Origin: Candidatus Dormiibacterota bacterium
GTDB lineage: Bacteria > Chloroflexota > Dormibacteria > Dormibacterales > Dormibacteraceae
Length of the DNA: 45,187 nucleotides
Direction: 5' to 3'
NCBI GenBank assembly: GCA_955652675.1
Contig: CATPBP010000160.1
Coordinates: forward strand, 1 to 45,187
The position numbers and the translations under genes are program-made. Below the pieces are notes generated by a model. That model made no database searches and was not told the DNA's origin. It saw only the letters and a list, made by a program, of their open reading frames with translations. Positions 33,339 to 43,257 of the stretch are shown here, piece after piece (position 1 is the stretch's first letter; each line of letters opens with the position of its first letter).

Positions 33339-34859
33339 TTGGCTAACGCGACGGGCGTAGCCAACGCCTCCACCGGACCTTTGCGGCACCTCCCGCGAGA
33401 GGGGCGAGAGTCTCAGGTGCGCTGGCTACCGGTGGTCGGGCTGGCGGCGGTCAAGCTGGCCGTGTCCATGGTCTTCGCCGGCCGGTACGGGTGGCACCGG
33501 GACGAGCTCTACTACTTGGCCAGCGCGCGCCATCTGGAGCTGGGGTACGTCGACTACCCGCCCGTCACCCCGGCGATCGCCCGGCTGGTCCAGGTGGTCG
33601 CTCCAGACTCGGTGGTCGCCCTCAGGTTCACCAGCGTCCTCGCCGGGGCGCTGGTCGTCGTGCTCGCCGCCCTGATGGCCCGCGAGCTGGGCGGCGGCCG
33701 GCGCGCGCAGCTGCTGAGCGCGCTGGCGGTCGTGATCTCGCCGGTGTTCGTCGGCGGCAACTTCATCTTTGAGACGGTCAGCTTCGACCAGCTCGTGTGG
33801 GCGCTGCTCCTCTGGCTCGTGGCGCGCGTGCTGGCCGGCGGCGACCGCCGGCTCTGGCTCCTGGCCGGCCTTGTGCTGGGGATCGGCCTGGAGACCAAGT
33901 ACACCGTCGCAGGGCTGGGGGTGGCCCTGGCCGCGGGCCTGCTGCTAACGCCCGGCCGCCGGCAGCTGGTCACCCGGTGGCCCTGGCTGGGGGCCGCTTT
34001 GGCAGTGATCATGCTGGCGCCCAATTTGTGGTGGCAGGCGGGCCACGGCTGGGACAGCATCGCGTACACCCTCCATCACCGGGGCAACACGGACGGACCG
34101 GTCGCCTACTGGCTACAGCAAGGGCTCTTCCTCGTTCAGCCGCTGCTCCTCCCCCTGGTGGTGGCCGGGGCGGTGTGGCTCTGGCGGTCGGGGACGTTCC
34201 GCGCGCTGGCCTGGACCGCCATCCTGATCGAGCTCCTGTTCTTCGCGGTCGGGGGCAAGTCCTACTACCCCGCGCCCGTCTACCCGCTGCTCTACGCGGC
34301 CGGCGCGGTCTGGCTGGAGCGATCAGTCGGCTCGCGCCTGCTACGGCGGGCCTGGGTGGCGGCCGCCGTCGTCACCACACTGGTCCTGACCCCGATCTTG
34401 CTGCCCGTCCTGCCGGCCGACGTCATGGCACGGTCCGGTCTCTTGAAGGTGCCGACGCTCGCCGAGATGTACGGCTGGCCGGATCTGGCGCACGAGGTGG
34501 CAGCGGCCTATGCCTCGCTGCATCGCTCCGAGCGGCGCGGGGCGATGGTGCTGGCGTCGAACTACGGCGAGGCCGGCGCGCTCGATCTCTACGGCCCCGG
34601 CCTCGGCCTGCCTCCCGTGGTCAGCCCCCACCTGACCTACTACTACTGGGCGCCGGCCCGCATGAGCCCCAATGTCGTGATCGCGGTGGGCTACGAGCGG
34701 CAGGACCTGGAGCCGCTCTTCGCGGACGTCACCCAGGTGGGCACGATCAGCAACTCGTACGGCGTCGCCAACCAGGAGGCGGGGATGCCGATCTTCGTGT
34801 GCCGGTCCCCCCGCCGGCCGCTGTGGCAGGCGTGGCCGTCGCTCAAGCTGCTGGACTGA
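33339..34859 (+). CDS. GT39/ArnT-like membrane glycosyltransferase
   Basis: A 506-residue integral membrane protein with about eleven helices, using a polyprenyl-phosphate sugar donor. The catalytic acidic loop follows helix 1: GRYGWHRDELYYLASARHLE, GYVDYPPVTPAIAR. LETKYTVAGLGVALAAGLLL and FFAVGGKSYYPAPVYPLLYA are further PMT/ArnT-type signatures. The start is uncertain: TTG 33339 has AAGGG far upstream and GTG 33417 is the alternative, nearer to the first helix. It could mannosylate or modify cell-envelope polymers. It is a single gene. 34860-34988 is empty apart from GC-rich sequence. Confidence 0.9.
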   Translation: MANATGVANASTGPLRHLPREGRESQVRWLPVVGLAAVKLAVSMVFAGRYGWHRDELYYLASARHLELGYVDYPPVTPAIARLVQVVAPDSVVALRFTSVLAGALVVVLAALMARELGGGRRAQLLSALAVVISPVFVGGNFIFETVSFDQLVWALLLWLVARVLAGGDRRLWLLAGLVLGIGLETKYTVAGLGVALAAGLLLTPGRRQLVTRWPWLGAALAVIMLAPNLWWQAGHGWDSIAYTLHHRGNTDGPVAYWLQQGLFLVQPLLLPLVVAGAVWLWRSGTFRALAWTAILIELLFFAVGGKSYYPAPVYPLLYAAGAVWLERSVGSRLLRRAWVAAAVVTTLVLTPILLPVLPADVMARSGLLKVPTLAEMYGWPDLAHEVAAAYASLHRSERRGAMVLASNYGEAGALDLYGPGLGLPPVVSPHLTYYYWAPARMSPNVVIAVGYERQDLEPLFADVTQVGTISNSYGVANQEAGMPIFVCRSPRRPLWQAWPSLKLLD

Positions 34860-34988
34860 GACGGACCGGTGCTGCCGGCCGCCCGGAGGGATGTGAGGGG
34901 CGGGTCCAGCGCCGACCTCGCTCGTACCCTTGGGCCCGCATCGCGGCGATGGTGTTCGAGGTCGCGGCGGCGAGGAGGTCGCGAGGAG

Positions 34989-35032
34989 AGTCCGATCCGA
35001 GACCGGCGACGCTCCAATCGCTCCTGGAGTCA
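34989..35032 (+). repeat. Inverted repeat, left arm (44 bp)
   Basis: This 44-base stretch recurs in reverse orientation at 35487-35530 with 41 of 44 identical positions (differences at arm positions 23, 29 and 40). The arms bracket the small-protein gene at 35125-35391 and are 454 bases apart. No transposase or target-site duplication is visible between or beside them. Confidence 0.85.
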
Positions 35033-35124
35033 GTGAGACCCCGGCCGGTCCCGCTGATCGGTCAGAGTGCGACGCCAGCACAACGAGTCGCCGGATAGGG
35101 ATGAGCAGGGTCTGTAGCGCTCAG

Positions 35125-35391
35125 TCAACTCGCCGCTTCCAGCCGTTCCTCATGCTCGGCTTCTATGCCGGTAATCAACTCGAGCAGGTGCTCCTGGATG
35201 TCGAACACCAAATCGATGGCGGCCGTGGGCGAAGGCTGCTGTCCCACCCTGGGGTCATATTCGAACGGCAAATCGGCGACCAGCTCTCCCAGCTGCCATA
35301 GCCAGGACTCCGGGACCCGCTCCACATCCAGCATGTTCAGCTCCTCGAGGGCAGTGAGCATCTGGTCGGTTCGCATGAGCGGTGAGATCAT
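35125..35391 (-). CDS. Small protein of an unrecognised family (member A)
   Basis: From ATG 35391 the protein is 88 residues: ISPLMRTDQMLTALEELNML, VERVPESWLWQLGELVADLP, SPTAAIDLVFDIQEHLLELI. Helical throughout, no membrane segment. It aligns with the protein encoded at 41509-41865 (SPIQVIDSMLEDVEQMNM, RRVPLSWEPRLALLAANLP, LMEALFCLQDQLLDL). Similarity begins slightly upstream of the ATG, where the frame stays open into the inverted repeat, so the original N-terminus may have been cut off. No domain known to me fits. It is enclosed by the 44-bp inverted repeats. Confidence 0.55.
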   Translation of the reverse strand: MISPLMRTDQMLTALEELNMLDVERVPESWLWQLGELVADLPFEYDPRVGQQPSPTAAIDLVFDIQEHLLELITGIEAEHEERLEAAS

Positions 35392-35486
35392 GCGTCGGCT
35401 GCGGATGCGCCCGATCGCGTACCGCTCGCTCGCCAGCCTGCCCCCGAGCCGCTCGAAGAGCTCGCGGCGAGAGACGATTCCCCTCC

Positions 35487-35530
35487 TGACCCCAGGAGCG
35501 ACTGGACCGTCGCCGGTCTCGGATCGGACT
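35487..35530 (-). repeat. Inverted repeat, right arm (44 bp)
   Basis: The reverse complement of this stretch matches 34989-35032 at 41 of 44 positions. It lies between the open frame of small protein A and a LuxR tail remnant, so it may mark the point where both were cut. Confidence 0.85.
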
Positions 35531-35566
35531 TTAGGCCTCACCCCGCGTAAATCTTCGCACCCGTAA

Positions 35567-35671
35567 CCGACGGTTCGGAGCCACGTTCGGAACCTGTGCA
35601 GCAAGCTGGACGCGCGGTCCAGGCTGGAGGTGCTGGCCAAAGCCACGGAGCTCGGCCTGATCGGGCGCTAG
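35567..35671 (+). pseudogene. C-terminal HTH tail of a LuxR-family regulator
   Basis: The frame reads PTVRSHVRNLCSKLDARSRL then EVLAKATELGLIGR and stops at 35669-35671. It is the recognition helix and last helix of a LuxR HTH (TVKxHVxNLxxKLxARSRxEAxAxAxELGL). A stop stands directly upstream and the rest of the domain is missing, replaced by the inverted repeat. 35672-35840 shows nothing else. Confidence 0.7.
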
Positions 35672-35840
35672 GAGTGGGGGTCGTCGGTAATGATCGCATC
35701 CCATCCAGGCCACGCCCTCGACTCCCGCCACCACCGGCTAAGGCAGACTCACAGTCCCTCGTAAAGCGGGTGGGCCACTCCGGCCCCGCGCTCTTCTCCG
35801 AGTGGTAGCAACGCCTCTGAGTATTGGTCCATTTAGCTCA

Positions 35841-36266
35841 CTATGCCATCGCCTGCAGCGCGGCACGTGCCGAGGCGACGATGTCGTCGCCCGTGTTCGC
35901 GTGGCCGTCGATGCCCCAGCCGCCCTCCGGCGATTCCGTGATCAGTACCCAGGTGCGATCGACCAGGCTTGGATCGCCGGCCGCGGCGACAACGATGTCA
36001 GTCAGCTCTTTGACGACGCCGAGCTGCTTCTCGCGATCGAGCACGTGAACAGGCGTCAGTACCTGGACCCGCACGTAGCCGCTGTCGCCGGCCGCATTCG
36101 AGATCGCGTCAGTGGGAAGGTCATGAATAAACGCGGCGGTGTTGTCGGAAAACAGGGGAATCTCCGGCACCCGCTCCCAGCGCATCACGGCTTTTGCGAG
36201 ATCCTGCGCGAGCGCGTGCTTGTCCTTGAAGGTGCCTTCCGTAGCGAAAACGTCGATCATCGGCAT
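35841..36266 (-). CDS. Tautomerase-superfamily protein
   Basis: A 141-residue protein with AGGAGG before ATG 36266. It starts MPMIDVFATEGTF, so Pro2 would become the catalytic N-terminal proline after Met removal, as in 4-oxalocrotonate tautomerases. The remainder reads FIHDLPTDAISNA, VRVQVLTPVHVLDREKQLGV, VVKELTDIVVAAAGD, TWVLITESPEGGWGIDG; the last motif is typical of two-motif tautomerase relatives. It lies ten bases behind the flavoprotein gene in one operon controlled by the divergent TetR gene. It may act on reactive carbonyl or aromatic compounds. Confidence 0.86.
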   Translation of the reverse strand: MPMIDVFATEGTFKDKHALAQDLAKAVMRWERVPEIPLFSDNTAAFIHDLPTDAISNAAGDSGYVRVQVLTPVHVLDREKQLGVVKELTDIVVAAAGDPSLVDRTWVLITESPEGGWGIDGHANTGDDIVASARAALQAMA

Positions 36267-36276
36267 GAGAGCCTCC

Positions 36277-38061
36277 TTATGGTTCCGTGGCGTCGGACGG
36301 AGCTGGCGTACGGCCTCCAGGCATGACCAACTGAGACGACGGTTCACGTGGCATCGGAGCCGTTCCGGCCGCAGGCATCGGGTCCGGAAGACTCTCTTGA
36401 GGTCGACCAACCAGGTTCATGCGAGGGGCGCCGATCGCCACGTGGACCGACCGCACCGCGCTGGCGCCCTCGCCGACGGCGGCGGCTACCCGCTTCATGG
36501 ACCCGTGGCGTACGTCGCCCGCGGCGAAGACCGCCGGCACGTTCGTCTCGAAGGGAAGCGGAGAACGGCCGAGCGCGGGCCAGGCGACGGCGAGGTCTTC
36601 GGGGCCGAGCTGCACGTCGGTGCGTATGAAACCGTCCTCGTCGAGGGCGATGCCTGTGAGCCAGGCAGCTGCCGGGTCTGCGCCGATGAAGCAGAACAGT
36701 CCGGTGCATGGCCTGGTCTCTTCGTCTCCCGTGGCGCGATTGGTCAGCGTGATGTGCTCGAGCGCCCGGCCGCCGTCGAGTCGTGTCACCTCCGTCGACA
36801 GTCGCACGTCAATCCGCGGATCGGCGGCGATGCGGTCGACGAGGTACCGGGACATCCCGGCAGCGATGTCGGGTCCGCGGATCGCCAAAGTCACCGAGCT
36901 CTCCGAGGCCGCCAGGGTCAGCGCCGCCTGGCCGGCGGAGTTCGAGCCGCCCACCACTGTCACCGGTCGGCCGACGCAGTGCCGAACCTCGAGATCGGTC
37001 GCCGCATAGTAGATCCCCGCGCTGACGAACTGCTCCCAGCTCTCCAGCGGCAGCGTGCGGTAGCGCGCTCCTGTGGCAATGATCACGGCTCGCGACGGGA
37101 CCAGCGTTCCATCGGCGAGCACCGCGGTCAGCAGGTCTCCCTCGGTCTCGAGCGCCACAACCTCGCACGGGGTCGATAGCTGCGCGCCGAACTTCAGCGC
37201 CTGCACGACCGCGCGCTGGGCGAGCTCTTCGCCGCTGAGCCCGCTTGGAAAGCCGAGGTAGTTCTCGATTCTCGCACTGGCGGCAGCTTGACCGCCGGCG
37301 CCCACTGCATCGAGCACCGTCGTGTCCAATCCCTCGGACGCGCCGTAGACGGCGGCGGCGAGCCCCGCTGGCCCGGCGCCGATGATGGTCAGATCGGCCG
37401 GCTTGTCGGCCCGCGGCCGATAGGCAAACCCAAGGTGCTGGGCAAGCTCGCCGGGAGTCGTGCGGACTAGCGTGCGCGTGTGTGTCAGGACCACCGGCAG
37501 GTCGCTGACGCGCAGTGAGGCTGCGCGTAGAAGGGAGCGACCCTCGACCGAATCGGCGTCGAGCCACACGTGCGGCAAGTTCCGCCGCGCGGCATAGGCG
37601 CGCAGCGCCAGCGCCCCTGAGTCCAGGTCGCTGCCGATGATCTGCAGCGCTTCGGCGGCTGGCCCAGCCCTAAGCCGCCGCCGCCGGGCCAGAAACTCCT
37701 GCAGCAGCAGGTCGGACAGCTCAGGGTCCTCAGCCATGAGGCGGCGCAGCTGCGCGGGCGGGATCCGATGCACCCGCCCCGCTTCGACCATGCGCGCCGT
37801 CAGGAACGTGGTCTGACCGGTGAGCAGACCGAGCTCACCCACGAAGGCGCCCGGACCAAAGCGGATCACGGAGGCCTCGGGGGCGCCTGGGGTCGCATCG
37901 CGGGTCAGCCCGATCACGCCATCCTCGATCACGATCAGGTCGTAGCTAGGATCGCCGGTCTCGAAAAGGGTGTCGCCGACTTCGAGGTCCACGGCATCCC
38001 CGTAGGCGCGCAAACGGCCGAGTTGTTCTTCGGACAGGGGTAGGAGCGCGGGTTCCGGCAT
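36277..38061 (-). CDS. cNMP-binding / thioredoxin-reductase-like flavoprotein without CxxC
   Basis: A 594-residue protein from ATG 38061 (an upstream ATG at 38091 lies inside the operator). Domains: cyclic-nucleotide-binding fold (about 5-120: LEVGDTLFETGDPSYDLIVI, FGPGAFVGELGLLTGQ), a thioredoxin-like domain without cysteines (about 135-210), and a thioredoxin-reductase fold (about 220-540) with FAD motif IIGAGPAGLAAAVYGASEG, NADPH motif VVGGSNSAGQAALTLA and AAGDVRHGSMKRV. The redox CxxC expected before DGxFY is replaced: GIYYAATDLEVRH. So it cannot reduce thioredoxin in the usual way and may pass electrons to another acceptor. It is the first gene of the operon with the tautomerase. Confidence 0.9.
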   Translation of the reverse strand: MPEPALLPLSEEQLGRLRAYGDAVDLEVGDTLFETGDPSYDLIVIEDGVIGLTRDATPGAPEASVIRFGPGAFVGELGLLTGQTTFLTARMVEAGRVHRIPPAQLRRLMAEDPELSDLLLQEFLARRRRLRAGPAAEALQIIGSDLDSGALALRAYAARRNLPHVWLDADSVEGRSLLRAASLRVSDLPVVLTHTRTLVRTTPGELAQHLGFAYRPRADKPADLTIIGAGPAGLAAAVYGASEGLDTTVLDAVGAGGQAAASARIENYLGFPSGLSGEELAQRAVVQALKFGAQLSTPCEVVALETEGDLLTAVLADGTLVPSRAVIIATGARYRTLPLESWEQFVSAGIYYAATDLEVRHCVGRPVTVVGGSNSAGQAALTLAASESSVTLAIRGPDIAAGMSRYLVDRIAADPRIDVRLSTEVTRLDGGRALEHITLTNRATGDEETRPCTGLFCFIGADPAAAWLTGIALDEDGFIRTDVQLGPEDLAVAWPALGRSPLPFETNVPAVFAAGDVRHGSMKRVAAAVGEGASAVRSVHVAIGAPRMNLVGRPQESLPDPMPAAGTAPMPREPSSQLVMPGGRTPAPSDATEP

Positions 38062-38079
38062 GGGTGGGCAGCAGTATAT

Positions 38080-38091
38080 ATGACCGGTCAT
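38080..38091. promoter_or_regulatory. Palindromic operator between TetR gene and reductase operon
   Basis: ATGACCGGTCAT is a perfect 12-bp palindrome, preceded by TATATAT (38075-38081), which can serve as a -10 box. It lies 23 bases before the TetR start and 18 bases before the reductase ATG, the usual place for a self-regulated TetR operator acting on both genes. Confidence 0.7.
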
Positions 38092-38114
38092 CTTGCCGAA
38101 TCTGAGATATTGCA

Positions 38115-38711
38115 GTGGTGCCGCGAGCCAGCGTCAGGGATGAGCTCATCGAGAGCGCGGTGGAGGTGTTCCACGCCCGCGGGTTCAACGGCTGCAGCGT
38201 GCAGGACATCGTCGAGGCAGCCGGCATACCGAAGGGCTCCTTCTACAACCACTTCAAAAGCAAGGAGGCGCTGGGGGTCGAGGTCGTGCGTGCCTACACC
38301 CGCCTCGTCGGCGCCTACCTGGAGGAGGCCGGCGCGGGCGAGATCTTCTCAGGCGACGGAACGCCGCTTGAGAGGATCCGGGCGTACTTCGAGGCCGTCA
38401 TCGAACAGAACGTCAGCTCCGGGGTTCGCAAAGGCTGCCTGCTCGGCAACTTCGCGACGGAGCTCGCCCCGCACAGCGCGGAAATTGCAAATGCGGTGAC
38501 CGATGCCCTCGACAATTGGAGCGCGGCCGTCGCTCGGGCTCTCGCACAGGCGCAGGAGGCGGGCGAGCTGCCGAAGGACGTTGATGTCGAGGCACTCGGG
38601 CGATACCTCGTCGACGGCTACGAGGGAGCGGCAGCGCGGGCGAAGCTGATCGGTGACCGCGGTCCGATGGATGAGTTCATTCGGACCACCTTCGATTTTC
38701 TGCTCGCCTAG
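38115..38711 (+). CDS. TetR-family repressor (NemR/AcuR-like)
   Basis: A 198-residue repressor beginning with one of two consecutive GTG codons (38115 or 38118). The HTH reads VRDELIESAVEVFHARGFNG then VQDIVEAAGIPKGSFYNHFK. The ligand domain has SSGVRKGCLLGNFATELAPH, with C108 at the place of the redox-active cysteine of NemR-type regulators, which react with electrophiles or hypochlorite. Divergent from the flavoprotein/tautomerase operon and next to the palindrome, so it probably represses that operon and itself until it meets a reactive carbonyl or oxidant. Ligand is inferred, not shown. Confidence 0.9.
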   Translation: MVPRASVRDELIESAVEVFHARGFNGCSVQDIVEAAGIPKGSFYNHFKSKEALGVEVVRAYTRLVGAYLEEAGAGEIFSGDGTPLERIRAYFEAVIEQNVSSGVRKGCLLGNFATELAPHSAEIANAVTDALDNWSAAVARALAQAQEAGELPKDVDVEALGRYLVDGYEGAAARAKLIGDRGPMDEFIRTTFDFLLA

Positions 38712-38810
38712 TCCGGGCCGTCGAAAGCTGCGAGCACTGCCTGGCAGGGCCAACAGCCGTCGTTTGCCACTCTTTGCCGAGCGTCGCTACCCTGTTGTTG
38801 GCAACCACCG

Positions 38811-39670
38811 ATGAGTAGCCCACCACCTGAGTCTCCGGGCCATACGGCGACGCTTGCCGCCGTGGGACGGGCGATCCACCTCTCGAGTACCCATCCCAGG
38901 CTGGTCGAGGACCACCTCGCCCTAGACCTGGCCGGCGAGGACGGCGCCGCCCTGATGGGCCAGCTGAGGGGCCAGCTCGCTGCGGACTCCCTCGAGGGCC
39001 TCGGTCTCGCCTTTGCGATACGCGTTCGCTTCGTTGAGGACGCAGTCGAGCGGTCTCTGCAAGCGGGGGTTTCGCAATATGTCATCCTCGGCGCCGGTCT
39101 GGACTCCTTCGCGTACCGTCGGGCTGACCTGATGCCGCAGCTGCGTGTCTTCGAAGTAGACTTTCCTGAACGACAGGCGTGGAAACGCAACCGGCTGGCC
39201 GAGCTCGGCGTCGACGTACCACCCCATCTCGTCTTCGTACCGGTCGACTTCGAAGCCGGACGGCTCAGTCTCACTAACGAGTTGGTAGGGGCAGGTTTCA
39301 ACCCTTCGGCGTCCGCCATGATCTCGTGGGTTGCGGTCACCCAGTACCTCCGCCAGGAGGCCATCATCGACACTCTCATGAGCTTCGCGGCGTCGCCGAC
39401 GGGGACCCAGCTGGTCCTGACCTACGTAGTCCCACCCGACGGGCTCACCGAGATGGAGAAGGCCGGCCTGGCCTGGACCATGAAGCAGGCGGCGGACCGG
39501 GGTGAGCCGTTTCTAAGCCTGTTCTACCCGCAGGAGGTGGAGGACTTGCTGAGGAAACGGGGCTTCACCGGTGTTGAGCACTTCGGTCCGGAGGAACTCC
39601 GGCGGCTGTACCTGAAGGACAGACCGAACGCGCCGATCTCCGGAATCGAGCGGTTGGCGGTTGCGAGTCG

Positions 39671-39674
<4 letters not shown>
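38811..39674 (+). CDS. SAM-dependent methyltransferase (leucine carboxyl MT-like)
   Basis: A 287-residue class I methyltransferase of the PPM/LCMT-like group. SAM-binding motif I is YVILGAGLDSFAYRRAD, followed by VFEVDFPERQAWKRNRL (acidic loop) and FVPVDFE. The later part has ISWVAVTQYLRQEAIIDTLM and FYPQEVEDLLRKRGF. These enzymes are common in actinobacteria and methylate carboxyl groups of small molecules; the substrate is unknown. It is followed convergently by the ftsH remnant. No operon partner. Confidence 0.88.
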
Positions 39675-41068
<1,394 letters not shown>

Positions 41069-41080
41069 GGTCGCGCCGCC

Positions 41081-41508
41081 GTTCGCCTGTTTCTCGTTAT
41101 GGGCCGTGCGTCACCCTGCAACCGGGTGAAGCGAGGCCAGCCGAGGCCAAGGCAACCAGGGTCACAGCCAAACCCGGGCCTGCGGCGACCTATATAGAGC
41201 CTCACAACAGCTTGTCGAGAGTGATCGGGAGGTGGCTGATGCGCTTACCGGTGGCGAGGTAGATCCACCAGCTCCGATTCAACTGGTACAACTTTGGGCA
41301 GCGGCCGACAGCTGTTCCATCTGTCTAAGAAAGCGTCGAAGGCCACTCGCTGCGAGAGTGCAATCTTGGTGTGCCATCGGCAATGCTCCATGTGACTTTG
41401 ACCGTTGTGTATGCAAGCAGCTGGTGCAATCGCGGTGACGCTGGTCTCACCGAGCCGGCTCAACTTCGTAATGGCGGTCTAACCGGATTGTTTATGCGGA
41501 GCGGAGAG
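41081..41508. other. Gap without a recognisable gene
   Basis: No convincing coding frame is present. I see a small hairpin (TCACCC...GGGTGA, about 41110-41128) and an A/T-rich CTATATAG (41190-41197) that could belong to a promoter for the small protein gene downstream. A frame at 41232-41438 lacks any family resemblance. Confidence 0.4.
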
Positions 41509-41865
41509 ATGAGACACACGCCCCTCGGCGATGCCAACCGCGATATCAGATGGGCACGCCGCCGTCACATACTCAAGCGATTGCAGCGGTGGAGCATCAC
41601 CAGCCCAATCCAGGTGATCGACTCGATGCTCGAGGATGTGGAGCAGATGAACATGCAGGGCGCTCGACGCGTACCACTCTCCTGGGAGCCGCGACTTGCG
41701 CTGCTCGCAGCCAATTTACCTGCAGGCGTCCACGCCGATCGGGCGGAACTGCGCGCCGGCATCTCGCCGAATCGTCTGATGGAGGCACTCTTCTGCCTTC
41801 AGGACCAGCTGCTGGATCTTAAGATCGGACCACTGCGCCCGGCTCTGCGAGAGCAGGCCTGCTGA
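41509..41865 (+). CDS. Small protein of an unrecognised family (member B)
   Basis: A 118-residue protein from ATG 41509, close behind GGAGCGGAGAG. It is basic at the start (RDIRWARRRHILKRLQRW) and then helical: SPIQVIDSMLEDVEQMNMQG, RRVPLSWEPRLALLAANLPA, ISPNRLMEALFCLQDQLLDL. It matches small protein A (35125-35391) over about 75 residues, sharing SP(I/L), D.ML, (L/V)E..NM, RVP.SW, L....A.LP and a final (I/L)Q(E/D).LL.L. No known domain. The basic N-terminus could bind nucleic acid. It is convergent with plsY with 14 bases between. Confidence 0.62.
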   Translation: MRHTPLGDANRDIRWARRRHILKRLQRWSITSPIQVIDSMLEDVEQMNMQGARRVPLSWEPRLALLAANLPAGVHADRAELRAGISPNRLMEALFCLQDQLLDLKIGPLRPALREQAC

Positions 41866-41879
41866 ATAGCCACGACACG

Positions 41880-42470
41880 TCACGCCGCGGCCGCCTTTCG
41901 GCGTTGCGCGAAGTGCATCCAAGCGGCGACAAGCGTGAGATAGGCGACGCCGATGCCGATCAGGCGCCAGCGGTCGGCGGCCAGCGCCCAGAACAAAGGC
42001 GGGTACGAGAGGAGGCCGATCGTGGCGGTCCGCCCCAGGCCCAGTGGACGCCTCAGCAAGAGGAAGAGGCCGATTGCGATGGCGGCAGGAAGCGGGCCCA
42101 GCACCAGTCCACCACCGATCAAGCAGGCCACCGAGCGACCGCCGCGGAAGCCGGACCAGGGTGGCCAGGCGTGCCCCGCCATCGCCAGGACCAAACCTGC
42201 GCAGCCCGCCCACCATCCGCCCAAGAGGAGGCCCGCAACCGCGGCGAACGCTCCCTTGGCGATATCGCCGGCGAGCACCATGAGGCCGGCGCGGGGACCG
42301 AGCAGCCGCCAGACGTTGGTGGCGCCCGGGTTGCCTTCCCCAGCCTGAAGCGGGTCCACGCCACTTCTGCCGGCCACCCATCGGGCGGTTGGAATCGACC
42401 CCAGCGAGTAACCCAAGATCGACGCACCGACGATCGGCAGCACCGGCTGCCAGGTCGTCAGGTCAGGCAA
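41880..42470 (-). CDS. plsY: Glycerol-3-phosphate acyltransferase PlsY-like
   Basis: A 196-residue membrane protein that would acylate glycerol-3-phosphate from acyl-phosphate, the first step of phospholipid synthesis. Family motifs: GYSLGSIPTARWVAGR, GEGNPGATNVWRLLGPRAGL and GHAWPPWSGFRGGRSVA with the usual KGGK-like loop altered to RGGR. Five helices are evident. Start TTG 42470 overlaps the crtB stop and has GGGAG upstream; the longer frame is a shadow of crtB. Being last in a carotenoid operon is unusual and suggests a role in envelope lipid adjustment or acylation of a carotenoid product. Confidence 0.86.
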   Translation of the reverse strand: MPDLTTWQPVLPIVGASILGYSLGSIPTARWVAGRSGVDPLQAGEGNPGATNVWRLLGPRAGLMVLAGDIAKGAFAAVAGLLLGGWWAGCAGLVLAMAGHAWPPWSGFRGGRSVACLIGGGLVLGPLPAAIAIGLFLLLRRPLGLGRTATIGLLSYPPLFWALAADRWRLIGIGVAYLTLVAAWMHFAQRRKAAAA

Positions 42471-43257
42471 TCCGCAGCATCTCTCCCGCCAGGATGCGCA
42501 GCTTGCGGCGTGCCGGCACCACGGCGCGCACGGGCAGCGTTTGGCGAACAAGGTTGCGCTCAATCTCCAACAGGATGGCGCGGTACATCTGGGCCGCGCC
42601 CCTGACGACCCGCCCGCCCTGCTGCAAGAGCGGCACCCCGGCCAGCCCGCGCTCGTACCAGTGCTGCGCGATGGCAACCTCGATCCTCATCTGCATGACC
42701 CGGTCGCCCGAGGCCAGCTCGAGGGATTCCTGGGGCAGGTAGCTGCGGCCGCGCCTCGAGTCCTCCTCAACATCGCGAAGTACGTTGGTGCGCTGCAGGG
42801 CGATGCCGAGCGCGCGTGCAGCCCCGTCCGCCTCAGGCGCCCGAGTCCCCAGCACCGCCGCCATCATCCGGCCGACGGTGCCGGCGACGCGGTAGGCGTA
42901 TAGATCCAGCTCCGCCTCCGTCCGGAAGGCCACCTGGCCGAAGTCCTGCTCCTGACCGGCGCAGAAGTCGGTCACGGCATCGAGAGGAATGGCCGGATGT
43001 CGCTCTCGAAGGTGCTGGAGGATCAACTCCTCCCGGCCAACCGGACTGCCGCCCGCCGCCCAGGCAGCGACCTCCACCAAACGGCGCTGTGCGCTCGGGT
43101 CGCCCTCGTCGACCAGGTCATCGAGAGTGCGGCACACCAGATAGAGAAGCATCACGTCGTGGCGCACCGTGGCGGGCAGCAGGCGCGCCGCCAGCCAGAA
43201 GGTCCGAGCATGCCGGCTCATCGCAGCCATGGCTTCGGCCATCAGAGGCGAGGTCAA
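42463..43257 (-). CDS. crtB: Phytoene/squalene synthase CrtB-like
   Basis: A 264-residue trans-isoprenyl diphosphate synthase that joins two GGPP (or FPP) into phytoene (or dehydrosqualene). Both Asp-rich Mg-binding motifs are present: CRTLDDLVDE and QRTNVLRDVEEDSRRGRSYL. RHARTFWLAARLLP is the substrate-flap start. It starts at TTG 43257, overlapping the crtI stop, with ATG 43242 as the alternative, and its stop overlaps plsY. It acts with crtI directly upstream. C30 versus C40 specificity cannot be told. Confidence 0.92.
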   Translation of the reverse strand: MTSPLMAEAMAAMSRHARTFWLAARLLPATVRHDVMLLYLVCRTLDDLVDEGDPSAQRRLVEVAAWAAGGSPVGREELILQHLRERHPAIPLDAVTDFCAGQEQDFGQVAFRTEAELDLYAYRVAGTVGRMMAAVLGTRAPEADGAARALGIALQRTNVLRDVEEDSRRGRSYLPQESLELASGDRVMQMRIEVAIAQHWYERGLAGVPLLQQGGRVVRGAAQMYRAILLEIERNLVRQTLPVRAVVPARRKLRILAGEMLRIA

